Source: Alphaproteobacteria bacterium
GTDB taxonomy: Bacteria > Pseudomonadota > Alphaproteobacteria > Bin95
Direction: 5' to 3'
NCBI GenBank assembly: GCA_020638555.1
Contig: JACKII010000005.1
Coordinates: forward strand, 124,001 to 188,000
Length of the DNA: 64,000 bases
The notes under the pieces were generated by a model. It was not told where the DNA came from, did not search any database, and saw only the letters and a list, made by a program, of their open reading frames with translations. Both the position numbers and the translations under genes were made by a program. Below, in pieces: positions 7,938-15,994 of this stretch (positions within the stretch are counted from its first letter, which is position 1; every line of letters starts with the position of its first letter).

Positions 7938-8996
7938 ATGCAATTCGGCGTCAGTTGCGGCTATATCAACGATATCGGCTATGTCACCCACGCGGAAAAG
8001 CTGGGCTATGACTTCGCCTGGTTCCCGGATTCGCCGCTAATGCGCTCCAACATCTGGGCGATGATGGCCATCGCCGCCCAGCAGACCACGCGCATCCGAC
8101 TCGGCACCGGCCTCGCCATTCCGGGCCTGCGGCTGGCGCCGGTGGCGGCGGGGGGCATCGCCACCATCAACCGGCTGGCGCCCGGCCGCGTGTTTTTCGG
8201 CACCGGCACCGGCAACACCGCCATGCGCACGCTCGGCCAGCGCCCGGCCCGCGTCGCCGAATTCCGCGAATATCTGCGCGTCGTCCGCGGCCTGCTGGCG
8301 GGCGAGCAGGTCGAATACTCGCTGAACGGCGAGACCCACACGATCGGCTTCCAGAACACCCATCTGGACTATATCGACCTGGAACACCCGATCCCGATCA
8401 TGGTCGGCGGTTTCGGTCCGCGGGCGCAGGCGCTGGCCGGCGAGTTCGGCGACGGCGTCGTCACCGGCATTCCCCGCGGCGGCCCGATTGCCGGCGTGCT
8501 GGCCCATGCGAAGCGCGGCGCCGAGGCGGCCGGCCGCACGCTGGAGGGTTTCCAGACCTACGCGCTCGCCAACCTGCTGATGCTGCGGCCGGGCGAGACG
8601 CTGGCGTCCGAGCGGGTCGTCGCCGAATGCGGCCCGGCGATCATGGCGAACGTGCATTATCTGGTCGATTTCGTGCGCGAGACTGGCCGCGAGCCGCCGG
8701 ACTATGTGCGGCCGATCTGGGACGAGTACATGGCCTTCCACACCAGCCGCGACGCGGCCACGCGGCACATGGCGCTGCACCAGAGCCATTACAGCTATCT
8801 CGACCCGGACGAGGCCCGCTTCATCACGCCGGAGATCATCCGCAATTTCTGCATTGCCGGCCATGCCGACGAGATCGTCGAGCGCCTGCGCGACCTGGAA
8901 CGCCAGGGGCTGACCGGCGTGGTCTTCAGCCTGCCGAGCGACGTCGCCTTCCGCCTGACCGAGGATTTCGCCCGCCAGGTGATCGCCAAGCTCTGA
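7938..8996 (+). CDS. LLM-class flavin-dependent oxidoreductase (luciferase-like)
   Basis: A 352-residue TIM-barrel flavin monooxygenase/reductase of the bacterial luciferase superfamily. It opens FGVSCGYINDIGYV, has the substrate-loop motif ATINRLAPGRV, and has GTGTGNTAMRTLGQRPAR followed by the FREYLRVVRGLL helix typical of F420- or FMN-using members. The C-terminal region (YSYLDPDEARFITPEIIRNFCIAG) resembles tetrahydromethanopterin-reductase-like members. It is divergent from nasT with a 133-base spacer, and its ATG follows GGGAG. No neighbour indicates a substrate, so the reaction stays unassigned. A family A repeat follows its stop. Confidence 0.85.
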   Translation: MQFGVSCGYINDIGYVTHAEKLGYDFAWFPDSPLMRSNIWAMMAIAAQQTTRIRLGTGLAIPGLRLAPVAAGGIATINRLAPGRVFFGTGTGNTAMRTLGQRPARVAEFREYLRVVRGLLAGEQVEYSLNGETHTIGFQNTHLDYIDLEHPIPIMVGGFGPRAQALAGEFGDGVVTGIPRGGPIAGVLAHAKRGAEAAGRTLEGFQTYALANLLMLRPGETLASERVVAECGPAIMANVHYLVDFVRETGREPPDYVRPIWDEYMAFHTSRDAATRHMALHQSHYSYLDPDEARFITPEIIRNFCIAGHADEIVERLRDLERQGLTGVVFSLPSDVAFRLTEDFARQVIAKL

Positions 8997-9069
8997 GCCC
9001 CGAAGCGGCGGCGGCCTTCGCCGGCGCTGGTGCCGGGCACCATCTCGGGCGGAAACCGTTTGGCGCCCC

Positions 9070-9190
9070 GTGTTCCCCGGACCGTGCGGAGCGCTGATCC
9101 GGGGCCGCTCGCGGCGCGCGAACACCGGCGGCGACGATGTTCGAGGGCTGACACCGGTCCCGGCACGCCGCTCCGCAGCGGCCGGGACAC
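9070..9190 (+). repeat. Family A compound repeat, copy 1
   Basis: Three successive palindromes: CCCCGGA/TCCGGGG, CGAACACCG followed by GATGTTCG, and TCCCGG/CCGGGA. It lies between convergent genes. The middle hairpin is slightly degenerate. Confidence 0.75.
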
Positions 9191-9227
9191 ACCGGGCGCC
9201 GCCGATCAAACGCCTAGGCCGTTGGCA

Positions 9228-9869
9228 TCAGCCGCGGCACAGCGGCGGGAAGCCCTCGTATGCCGCCGCGTGCGAACCCGCGTGGTTGGCCATGCCGGGC
9301 CGGGTCAGGCAGCCGCGCTGCGGTGCTGCGTGGCTGTCGATGCGCCGTTCCGGCGCCTCGCGCCAGGTCAGGTTGAAGGCGGCCAGCTTCGGGAAGAACA
9401 GCATGCGGTGATAGGGCAGATGGTCGTGCACCCACCAGGCGAGCGGCCGCCAGTCGCCGGTCGCCTCGTAGAGGGGCAGGAACCAGGGCACGACCACGGT
9501 GACGCACGCGCCCATGCGCCCGGCCGCGTCGCGCCGGTCCCAGATATGGCCGGCGAAGTCCTTCTCGCTTTGGGCGCAGTTCAGGTCGAGCGCATTGCCG
9601 AAGTCGTTCACCGCGACCGAGCGAAAGCCCGAACGCAGATGGAGACCGCCGAAACTGTGCCAGAGCGGCTCCAGCAACTCCGCGCAGAGCCGCCGCCCCG
9701 CGGCGATGGCCAGGTCCGGATCGTCCGGAATGTTGGGAATGCCGTAGAGCGCCGCGATCTCGCTATAGAGGAAGTCGCGCAGAAAGAAATGCGGCGAGAG
9801 ACGGACCCGCGCCAGATCCTCCAGGCCGCGCATGGAAGCGGGGCGGCGCATCCGGCCGGGCGCCCCCAA
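9228..9869 (-). CDS. Hypothetical protein resembling peptidase M15A-like proteins
   Basis: A 213-residue protein of uncertain function. Its N-terminal half (LSPHFFLRDFLYSEIA, then a helix rich in leucine and LRSGFRS) resembles the start of M15A-type murein peptidase-like proteins, which share an LSxHF-x(n)-GYRS layout. The zinc ligands expected further on are not obvious. Instead the region 110-165 is aromatic (VVPWFLPLYEATGDW and HDHLPYHRMLFF). It ends with histidine-rich, low-complexity residues. Start is uncertain: ATG at 9833 (MRGLEDL) would remove twelve arginine-rich residues. No signal peptide is seen. It is convergent with the oxidoreductase gene and separated from the MaoC gene by 7 bases, so it may share that transcript. 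Confidence 0.6.
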   Translation of the reverse strand: MGAPGRMRRPASMRGLEDLARVRLSPHFFLRDFLYSEIAALYGIPNIPDDPDLAIAAGRRLCAELLEPLWHSFGGLHLRSGFRSVAVNDFGNALDLNCAQSEKDFAGHIWDRRDAAGRMGACVTVVVPWFLPLYEATGDWRPLAWWVHDHLPYHRMLFFPKLAAFNLTWREAPERRIDSHAAPQRGCLTRPGMANHAGSHAAAYEGFPPLCRG

Positions 9870-9876
9870 GCCGCGG

Positions 9877-10350
9877 CTATTCCCGCGCCTTCATCAGGCG
9901 CAACGGCGCGTATTCGATCACGCAATCGCCGTGCTGGTTGAGGATGCGGTTGTTCGTGCGCACCAACCCGCGCGGCCCCTTGGAGGCGCGGCGCAGTTCC
10001 GTCACCTCCAGTTCCACATGGATGGTGTCGCCGATGCAGACCGGCCCCTTGATGTCCATGGTCATGTTCAGGAAGGCGAGGCCGGTCTTTTGCAGCGTCG
10101 TGCCCAGCACCAGCCCCTCGGCAATGCCCAGCGCCATCAGGCCCGGGACGATGCGGGCGCCGGTGGGCGATTCGGACTCGATATAGGCCAGATTGTTGAA
10201 CAGCACCTCCTGCATGCCGGTGACGCCGATAAAGGTCATCAGGTCGGCCTCGAAGATCGAGCGGCCGACGGTGCGGAAGCGCTGGCCCAGTTCCAGGTCG
10301 TCGAAGTAAAAGCCCAGGCCCAGGTCCCGGATCGGTTGCGGATCGGCCAT
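9877..10350 (-). CDS. MaoC-family (R)-hydratase/dehydratase domain protein
   Basis: A 157-residue single hot-dog protein. It has the MaoC start (YFDDLELGQRFRTVGRSIFEAD), the conserved ARIVPGLMALGIAEGL stretch, and IKGPVCIGDTIHVELEV. Such proteins hydrate enoyl-CoA or related acyl thioesters. The usual catalytic D-x(4)-H hydratase signature is not clearly present, so the activity is uncertain. ATG 10350 is chosen because the protein opens cleanly there; longer readings run into the divergent DUF1289 gene. It is divergent from that small gene with a 75-base spacer. Confidence 0.8.
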   Translation of the reverse strand: MADPQPIRDLGLGFYFDDLELGQRFRTVGRSIFEADLMTFIGVTGMQEVLFNNLAYIESESPTGARIVPGLMALGIAEGLVLGTTLQKTGLAFLNMTMDIKGPVCIGDTIHVELEVTELRRASKGPRGLVRTNNRILNQHGDCVIEYAPLRLMKARE

Positions 10351-10425
10351 GGCGACAAACTCCCCTGCGGGTTCGGGATGCGGAAGTCTTGGTCTAGCAC
10401 GGCACGCCGTGGTAAGGGAGGGATC

Positions 10426-10620
10426 ATGCACAAGCCGATCTATTCCCCCTGCATCCGCATTTGCAGCGTCAACCCGCAGACGAAATTCTGCGACGGCTGC
10501 TACCGCACCCTGCCGGAAATCGCGAAATGGACGCGCTTCACCGAGGAAGAGCGCGACGCCATCCTCGCCGAACTGCCCCTGCGCGAGCAACAGGTGGAGG
10601 CGCAGCGGGCGGGGTCATAA
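10426..10620 (+). CDS. DUF1289 small cysteine-rich protein
   Basis: A 64-residue protein with the complete DUF1289 pattern: SPCIRICSVN, then KFCDGCYRTLPEIAKW. Four conserved cysteines suggest binding of a metal or iron-sulfur cluster, but no function is established. A strong AAGGGAGG ribosome site lies 5 bases before the ATG. It is divergent from the MaoC gene and followed by family C and family A repeats. Confidence 0.9.
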   Translation: MHKPIYSPCIRICSVNPQTKFCDGCYRTLPEIAKWTRFTEEERDAILAELPLREQQVEAQRAGS

Positions 10621-10640
10621 CACCCACTCTCCATCGCCCC

Positions 10641-10740
10641 CGACCCGATCGGGGGCCCATGCCAGAGAGCCTCTTACAGGGTTCGGACTTTGGGATTTAC
10701 CTCTCCGGCATAGACTCCCGCCTCCGCGGGAGAAACGGGG
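10641..10740 (+). repeat. Degenerate family C repeat
   Basis: Keeps the order of the family C elements at 16.9 and 40.7 kb: GGGGGCCCATGCC near the start, a GAGAGCCTC arm, then CTCCCGCCTCCGCGGGAG. The central arms no longer match perfectly. Confidence 0.5.
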
Positions 10741-10748
10741 AAAAATGG

Positions 10749-10832
10749 TGTCGACGTGCGAACACCCGAAGCGGCCGTGATCGAAGGATGACACCGGTCC
10801 CGGCGCACCGCTCTGCGGCGGCCGGGAAACAC
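10749..10832 (+). repeat. Family A compound repeat, copy 2 (first hairpin missing)
   Basis: Contains a decayed middle part (CGAACACCCG) and a clear third hairpin (TCCCGG, GCTCTGCG, CCGGGAAACACCG). The leading CCCCGGA hairpin is absent. Confidence 0.6.
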
Positions 10833-10849
10833 CGACCGGCCGTGCGCCC

Positions 10850-12007
10850 TCAGTCGTCCGCCATCAGCCAGGCGATTTCGCCGTCGCGATAGGTGAGCGC
10901 CAGCCGGCCTTCCATCAGGTCGAGCGCGTGCTGGCCGAACACGTCGCGGCGCCAGCCTTCCAGCGCCGCCATGCCCTCGCGCTCGCCGGTGGACAGGCGG
11001 TCCAGGTCGCTGCTGCTGGCGATCAGCTTCGGCGCCACGCCCTCGCGGTCGCAGCAGGCCTTCAACAGCACTTTCAGCAGGTCCGCCGCCGCCGTCGCCC
11101 GCGCGCCCTCCGGCTGGGGCGAGCGCGGCCGCGGCCGCTGGTCCGCCGGCAGGTCGAGGCCCGCCTGCACCGCCTCCAGGATCTCGCGGCCGAGCCGGCC
11201 TTCCGCCTGCCCCTTGCCGAGCCCGCGCACGCGCGACAGCGCCTGCTGCGTCGTCGGCGCCTGGGCGGCGATGTTCAACAGCGTGTCGTCGCGCACCACC
11301 CAGTTGCGCGGCTGGTTGCGGGTCTGCGCCTCGCGCTCGCGCCAGGCGGCCACCTGTTGCAGCACGGCCAGGAATTTGGGCTTGCTGGTGCGGCTCTTCA
11401 GCCGCAGATAGGCCAGCATCGGGTCGGCGTCATAGGAGCCGGGATCGGTCAGCACCGCCATCTCGTCCGCCAGCCAGTCGGCCCGGCCGCTTTCCTCCAG
11501 CCGGCGGGCCAGGCCCGTATAGACGTCGCGCAGATGGGTAACGTCGCCCAGCGCATAGTCGATCTGCGCCTCGCTCAGCGGCCGGTGTGCCCAGTTGGTG
11601 AAGCGCGAGGCCTTGTCGACCTGCTCGCCGGTCAGGGCCGCCACCAGTCGGTCGTAGGCGATGCTGTCGCCGAAACCGCAGACCATGGCGGCCACCTGGG
11701 TATCGAACAGCGGCGCCGGCAGGCCGCCCATATCGTGATAGAAAATCTCCAGGTCCTGGCGCGCCGCGTGGAACACTTTCAGCACGTCGGGATTGGCCAG
11801 CAGGTCATAGACCGGCTGCAACTCAATGCCCGGCGCCAGCGTGTCGATCGCCGCCGCGCGCTCGGTGCCGGCGATCTGGATCAGGCAGAGCTTCGAGTAA
11901 TAGGTGTTCTCGCGCAGGAACTCGGTATCGACCGTGACAAAGGCCTCGTCGGCCAGCGATGCGCAAAAGGCGGCGAGCGCCGCATTGTCGGTGATCAGCG
12001 TGGTCAT
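10850..12007 (-). CDS. rnd: Ribonuclease D
   Basis: A 385-residue 3'-5' exoribonuclease. The DEDD catalytic set is visible: VDTEFLREN (D and E), HAARQDLEIFYHD (D), and YALGDVTHL (Y..D). An HRDC-type helical domain follows at about residues 205-285 (REREAQTRNQPRNWVVRDDTL), then a second weaker helical region. It trims the 3' ends of tRNA precursors and other stable RNAs. In many alphaproteobacteria it adjoins aspS, as here, although two small genes intervene on the same strand. The convergent spacer to DUF1289 is filled with repeats. Confidence 0.93.
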   Translation of the reverse strand: MTTLITDNAALAAFCASLADEAFVTVDTEFLRENTYYSKLCLIQIAGTERAAAIDTLAPGIELQPVYDLLANPDVLKVFHAARQDLEIFYHDMGGLPAPLFDTQVAAMVCGFGDSIAYDRLVAALTGEQVDKASRFTNWAHRPLSEAQIDYALGDVTHLRDVYTGLARRLEESGRADWLADEMAVLTDPGSYDADPMLAYLRLKSRTSKPKFLAVLQQVAAWREREAQTRNQPRNWVVRDDTLLNIAAQAPTTQQALSRVRGLGKGQAEGRLGREILEAVQAGLDLPADQRPRPRSPQPEGARATAAADLLKVLLKACCDREGVAPKLIASSSDLDRLSTGEREGMAALEGWRRDVFGQHALDLMEGRLALTYRDGEIAWLMADD

Positions 12008-12193
12008 GCCTCGTTCCGCTTCCAGTCTTCCCCTGCGTCATACAGGAGGCTGGGGCGGAAGCAAATCCCGCAGACTCGCTTCCGCCGGAAACGGCGGCGG
12101 CGAAACCGCAACCGACCGGGCGGCGGAAAGCGGACGCCCACCCGCCGGGCCGGCGGCAAAGCCCGCTCCGGGGCGCTGCCGCCGCACCGCGGC

Positions 12194-12466
12194 TCACTTG
12201 TCGTTGTGGTTGTCTTTCTTGATCTGATCGTAGAGATAGCCGCCGGCTCCGCCGATGGCCGCACCGGCCGCCGCGCCGGCGCCCCAATTGCCGCTGAAGG
12301 CGCCGATCACGCCCCCGGTCACCGCCCCGACGCCGGCGCCGACGCCGGCCCGCTTGACGGTTCGGTTGTCCACGGAATCGCAGGCCGTCAGCAGGCAGGC
12401 CGCAATCCCGGCAACCGCCACCGCTTTCGTCCCGCGCGACCCGATCACCGCCCGCATTACCGACAT
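12194..12466 (-). CDS. Small glycine-zipper lipoprotein
   Basis: A 90-residue outer-membrane-type lipoprotein. A short hydrophobic signal ends in lipobox LTAC, so the cysteine near residue 29 should be lipidated. The body is a glycine/alanine zipper (GAGVGAVTGGVIGAFSGNWG and GAAAGAAIGGAGGYLYD), as in OsmB/17-kDa antigen-like proteins, and it ends in a charged tail. AAGGAGGAATATCC before the ATG is a near-perfect ribosome site and fixes the start. The start codon overlaps the end of the upstream Rap1a-like gene by 10 bases, so the two form an operon. Function is probably envelope integrity; unassigned. Confidence 0.85.
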   Translation of the reverse strand: MSVMRAVIGSRGTKAVAVAGIAACLLTACDSVDNRTVKRAGVGAGVGAVTGGVIGAFSGNWGAGAAAGAAIGGAGGYLYDQIKKDNHNDK

Positions 12467-12837
12467 GGATATTCCTCCTTCATCGCGTCCACGATCCCGG
12501 CCAACGCCGGGCGACCCGCATCCGCCGGATGGCGCCTGGCCCAGTCGACGAATTGCGAGCGCACCTCCTCGCGGCTCAACTCCCGGCCGGCGCAGATGAC
12601 CCTGGGGAAATCGAACCGCTTGTCCGTCAGCAATTCCTGATAGAACTGGCCCAGTCCCTCGATCCAGCCATAGCAGAAGCCGACCGCATACTTGCCGTCC
12701 GCCGTGCCCTGGTCCGCGGTGCAGAGCGCCTGCATCGCCGCAACGGTTTCCGCCTGGAACGGATCGCCGGGTCCCTGTGCCCGGGCGGGCAGCGCCGCCG
12801 CGAGCGCCAGCGCAACGGCCAACACCATTCTTGCCAT
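12457..12837 (-). CDS. Secreted Rap1a/Tai-immunity-like domain protein
   Basis: A 126-residue periplasmic protein: signal peptide (VLAVALALAAALPARA), then a compact domain with spaced cysteines (QALCTAD, VGFCYGWIEGLGQFYQ, ICAGREL, YPCR). The C-YGWIEG core resembles the Rap1a/Tai domain, named for type VI immunity proteins but widespread in unrelated envelope proteins. No type VI genes are nearby, so I do not infer immunity. The ATG follows AGGGGAGG. The frame stays open upstream to 13059 through an 18-bp tandem repeat coding DDGGAS, but that longer form would bury the signal peptide. Confidence 0.75.
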   Translation of the reverse strand: MARMVLAVALALAAALPARAQGPGDPFQAETVAAMQALCTADQGTADGKYAVGFCYGWIEGLGQFYQELLTDKRFDFPRVICAGRELSREEVRSQFVDWARRHPADAGRPALAGIVDAMKEEYPCR

Positions 12838-12942
12838 GCTTCGACACCTCCCCTGTTCACGTCCTGCCGCCAGCGTCCGCCCGCGCCCTTGTCCCAAGAG
12901 CATCTTCCGGGCCCATGGCGGGTTCACGCCATCGCGCCGATC

Positions 12943-13028
12943 ACCGTCGTCCGATGCACCACCGTCGTCCGATGCACCACCGTCGTCCGATGCACCACCG
13001 TCGTCCGATGCACCACCGTCGTCCGATG
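12943..13028. repeat. 18-bp tandem repeat, 4 full copies plus 14 bases
   Basis: Unit ACCGTCGTCCGATGCACC repeated without change. On the minus strand it is six codons, DDGGAS, in frame with the Rap1a-like gene. On the plus strand it lies about 205 bases upstream of aspS. There are no spacers, so it is a simple tandem array. Confidence 0.95.
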
Positions 13029-13232
13029 GCTGCGCATTAACGGTATTATGATACGACATTCAGCCGGTTGCGCAATCGGAATCGCGACGGCGCTGCCGGA
13101 AATTCGGGCCTCGACGCGGGCCGTTTGCCGACGCCCGACGCCAGGGGCGCGCACCGGTCGCGTTGACAGAAGGGGCCTTGCGGGCGCATCGGGGCGCGTT
13201 TCCCCGTGACCCTTGCGTTCCGAGTGGCCCTG

Positions 13233-15026
13233 ATGACTGCCGACCTGCACCCCTACCGCTCCCACACCTGCGGCGCGCTCCGCGCCCAAGACGTGGGCCA
13301 GACCGTCCGCCTCTCCGGCTGGGTGCACCGCAAGCGCGACCATGGCGGCCTGCTGTTCCTCGACCTGCGCGACCATTACGGCCTGACCCAGTGCGTCGTC
13401 GATTCCAGCAGCACCGAGGCGTTCGCGGCGGTGGAGCGGCTGCGCAACGAGACCGTCGTCACCGTCACCGGCGAATGCCTCGCGCGCTCGGCCGAGACCG
13501 TGAACCCGAACCTGCCCACCGGCGCCATCGAGGTCGGCATTCGCGACCTGACGGTGCAAGGGCCGGCGGACGTGCTGCCGCTCCAGGTCAACGCCGAAGA
13601 GGACTATGGCGAGGAAACCCGCCTGCGCTATCGCTTCCTCGACCTGCGCCGCGAGAAGATGCAGCGCAATATCAGCCTGCGTTCGGACGTGATTTCCTCG
13701 ATCCGCCGCCGCATGATCGACCAGGGCTTCCGCGAATACCAGACGCCGATCCTGACCGCGACCAGCCCGGAGGGCGCGCGCGACTATCTGGTGCCGTCCC
13801 GCCTGCATCCCGGCAAGTTCTATGCCCTGCCGCAGGCGCCGCAGCAGTTCAAGCAATTGCTGATGATGGCCGGCTTCGACCGCTATTTTCAGATCGCCCC
13901 CTGCTTCCGCGACGAGGACGCCCGCGCCGACCGCTCGCCGGGCGAGTTCTACCAGCTCGACTTCGAGATGAGCTTCGTCACCCAGGACGACGTGTTCGCC
14001 GCCATCGAGCCGGTGCTGCACGGCGTGTTCGAGGAATTCGCCGACGGCCGCCAGGTCTCGCCCGCGCCCTTCCCGCGCATCCCCTTCGACGAGTCGATGC
14101 TGAAATACGGCAATGACAAGCCGGACCTGCGCAACCCGATCGTCATCGCCGACGTGACCGAGGCGTTCCGCGGTTCGGACTTCGGCATTTTCGCCCGCAA
14201 TATCGACAAGGGCGCCGTGGTGCGCGCCATTCCGGCGCCGGGTGCGGCGGCCCGCCCCCGCAGCTTCTTCGACAAGCTGAACGACTGGGCCCGCCACCAG
14301 GGCGCGCCCGGCCTGGGCTATATCCAGTTCGCCGAAGGCGGCGAGGCGCGCGGCCCCATCGCCCGCAATTTGGACGCGGCCCGCGTGCAGCAGATCAAGG
14401 AACTGGCCGGCCTTGCGGACGGCGACGCCGTGTTCTTCGCCTGCGACAAGGCCGCGGACGCCGCCAAGCTGGCCGGCCTGGCCCGGACCGAGATCGGCAC
14501 CCAGCTCGACCTGATCGAGCAGGGCACGTTCCGGTTCTGCTGGATCGTCGACTTCCCCATGTACGAGTTGGACGACAAGACCGGCACAATCGAGTTCTCG
14601 CACAACCCGTTCTCCATGCCCCAAGGCGGGCTGGTGGCGCTGGAGACCCAGGACCCGCTCACCATCAAGGCGTTCCAGTACGATATCGTCTGCAACGGCG
14701 TGGAACTGTCGTCCGGCGCGATCCGGAACCATCGGCCGGAAATCATGTACAAGGCGTTCGCCATCGCCGGCTACGGCGCCGACGTGGTCGATGCCCGCTT
14801 CGGCGGCATGATCTCGGCCTTGAAGCTGGGCGCACCGCCCCATGGCGGCTCGGCGCCGGGCATCGACCGCATCGTCATGCTGCTGGCCGACGAGCCCAAT
14901 ATCCGCGAGGTCATCGCCTTCCCGATGAACCAGCGCGCCGAGGACCTGATGATGCAGGCCCCCGCCCCGGTCGAAGACGCCCGCCTGCAGGAACTCTGGA
15001 TCCGCCTGGACCTGCCGCCGGAGTGA
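13233..15026 (+). CDS. aspS: Aspartyl-tRNA synthetase (probably non-discriminating)
   Basis: A 597-residue class II synthetase of bacterial type. It has an anticodon-binding OB fold (GWVHRKRDHGG, residues 30-40), motif 1 around FREYQTPILT, motif 2 with FRDEDARADRSPGEFYQLD, the bacterial GAD insertion (about 290-420), motif 3 APGIDRIVML and the terminal FPMNQRAEDLM. The histidine in RDHGG matches AspRS enzymes that also charge tRNA-Asn, which is then amidated by GatCAB. That inference rests on one position. ATG 13233 is chosen; a GTG at 13206 would add nine residues. It is divergent from the small envelope genes. Confidence 0.93.
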   Translation: MTADLHPYRSHTCGALRAQDVGQTVRLSGWVHRKRDHGGLLFLDLRDHYGLTQCVVDSSSTEAFAAVERLRNETVVTVTGECLARSAETVNPNLPTGAIEVGIRDLTVQGPADVLPLQVNAEEDYGEETRLRYRFLDLRREKMQRNISLRSDVISSIRRRMIDQGFREYQTPILTATSPEGARDYLVPSRLHPGKFYALPQAPQQFKQLLMMAGFDRYFQIAPCFRDEDARADRSPGEFYQLDFEMSFVTQDDVFAAIEPVLHGVFEEFADGRQVSPAPFPRIPFDESMLKYGNDKPDLRNPIVIADVTEAFRGSDFGIFARNIDKGAVVRAIPAPGAAARPRSFFDKLNDWARHQGAPGLGYIQFAEGGEARGPIARNLDAARVQQIKELAGLADGDAVFFACDKAADAAKLAGLARTEIGTQLDLIEQGTFRFCWIVDFPMYELDDKTGTIEFSHNPFSMPQGGLVALETQDPLTIKAFQYDIVCNGVELSSGAIRNHRPEIMYKAFAIAGYGADVVDARFGGMISALKLGAPPHGGSAPGIDRIVMLLADEPNIREVIAFPMNQRAEDLMMQAPAPVEDARLQELWIRLDLPPE

Positions 15027-15063
15027 AGGACGTCGGAGTGAAGGGCGCGGGAGTGAAGGGCAC
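15020..15063 (+). repeat. Three-copy 15-bp tandem repeat across the aspS stop codon
   Basis: GGAGTGAAGG followed by five variable bases occurs three times in register. The first copy includes the last codons and TGA of aspS, so the end of the gene has been locally triplicated. Confidence 0.85.
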
Positions 15064-15170
15064 CCGATTTCCCTTCCCGTCCGCGGCATTAACCGGGCCG
15101 CAGGGTGGACTCCGCTAGGCTCACGGGCGATGCTCCAACGGCAGCGACCATCCGAGGGTGGAGGGATGCG

Positions 15171-15994
15171 ATGCGGCTGATGCGAATCCTGGGGGCGGGC
15201 CTGGCACTGGCGACGCTCGCCGGATGCGCCGTGCCGGCGGCGGTGACCATCGCCAGCTATGCCGCCGACGGTGCCAGCCTGCTCACCACCGGCCGGTCGA
15301 TGAGCGACCACGGCCTTTCGATCCTGCTGCGCCAGGATTGCGCCCTGTTCCGCGCCGTCGAAGGCGAGCCGGTTTGCCGGCCGATGCAAAAGACCGACCC
15401 GGTCTACACGCTGGCCTTTGCCCCGCGCCGATACGACTATCCGGACCCGGAGGCGTCGCCTCGGCCGCCCGGCCCCGCCGCGCAGCCCCTGCCCGCCCGG
15501 CCCGATTCCCTGCCCGTGCGGCAAACGCCGCCGCCGCGCCGCGCAGACACCGCCGCCCATACAACTGGCCGCGCCGGCCGCCAGCCGCGCGCCGCCCGCA
15601 CCGCCCGTGCAACTGGCCGCGCTCGCAGCGCCCGCCCCACCGCCGCGGCAGCGCGCCCACCCCGGTGGCCCGTCCCCGCCCGCCGCACATCCGCAAGCCC
15701 TATCACCGCCGCAACAGGCCCCTTCCCGCCGGCTATCGCGTCATCGCCGGCGCCTTCAACCAGCTCGCCAGCGCCGCCGAAGAGCAGCAACAGGTTGTGA
15801 AGGCTCAACTCCGGCAGCTCGGCTATAGCCATGTCGCGGTTTTCGTTGTCCGCATGCCGGCCGGCAGCCCCGCCGCCTACGTCGTTCTGACACCCCCCTT
15901 GGAAGAGCGCCGGGCAGATGTTTTATTGGGACAACTCCAACTTGGCCGAGGCGACAGCCCGTGGAAAATGAAATCGGACGAACCGACCCTGTGA
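15171..15994 (+). pseudogene. SPOR-type lipoprotein gene, reading frame broken twice in its linker
   Basis: The start is a lipoprotein (MRLMRILGAG, lipobox LAGC) followed by a domain with two cysteines (RQDCALF, PVCRPM). The end, in another frame, looks like a SPOR-type peptidoglycan-binding fold: AGYRVIAGAFNQLASAAEE, then LRQLGYSHVAVF and PAAYVVLTPPLEER. Between them a proline/alanine linker reads best in a third frame (PPPIQLAAPA and PPVQLAAL). The coding frame thus moves by one base near 15540 and again near 15650. Either the gene is inactivated or the GC-rich linker contains base errors. The family would be an outer-membrane lipoprotein binding denuded glycan. The next gene overlaps its end. 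Confidence 0.65.

Noticed and set aside
12457..12837. Type VI immunity function for the Rap1a-like protein
   Set aside because: No type VI effector or structural gene is in the window, and the domain is common in unrelated envelope proteins.
12943..13028. Possible CRISPR array
   Set aside because: The 18-bp units are directly adjacent with no unique spacers and no cas genes are present; it is a simple tandem repeat.
12924..15560. Long open frame of 878 codons antisense to aspS
   Set aside because: Shadow of a high-GC coding strand: no family motif or signal, and it covers the well-supported AspRS gene plus the tandem repeat.
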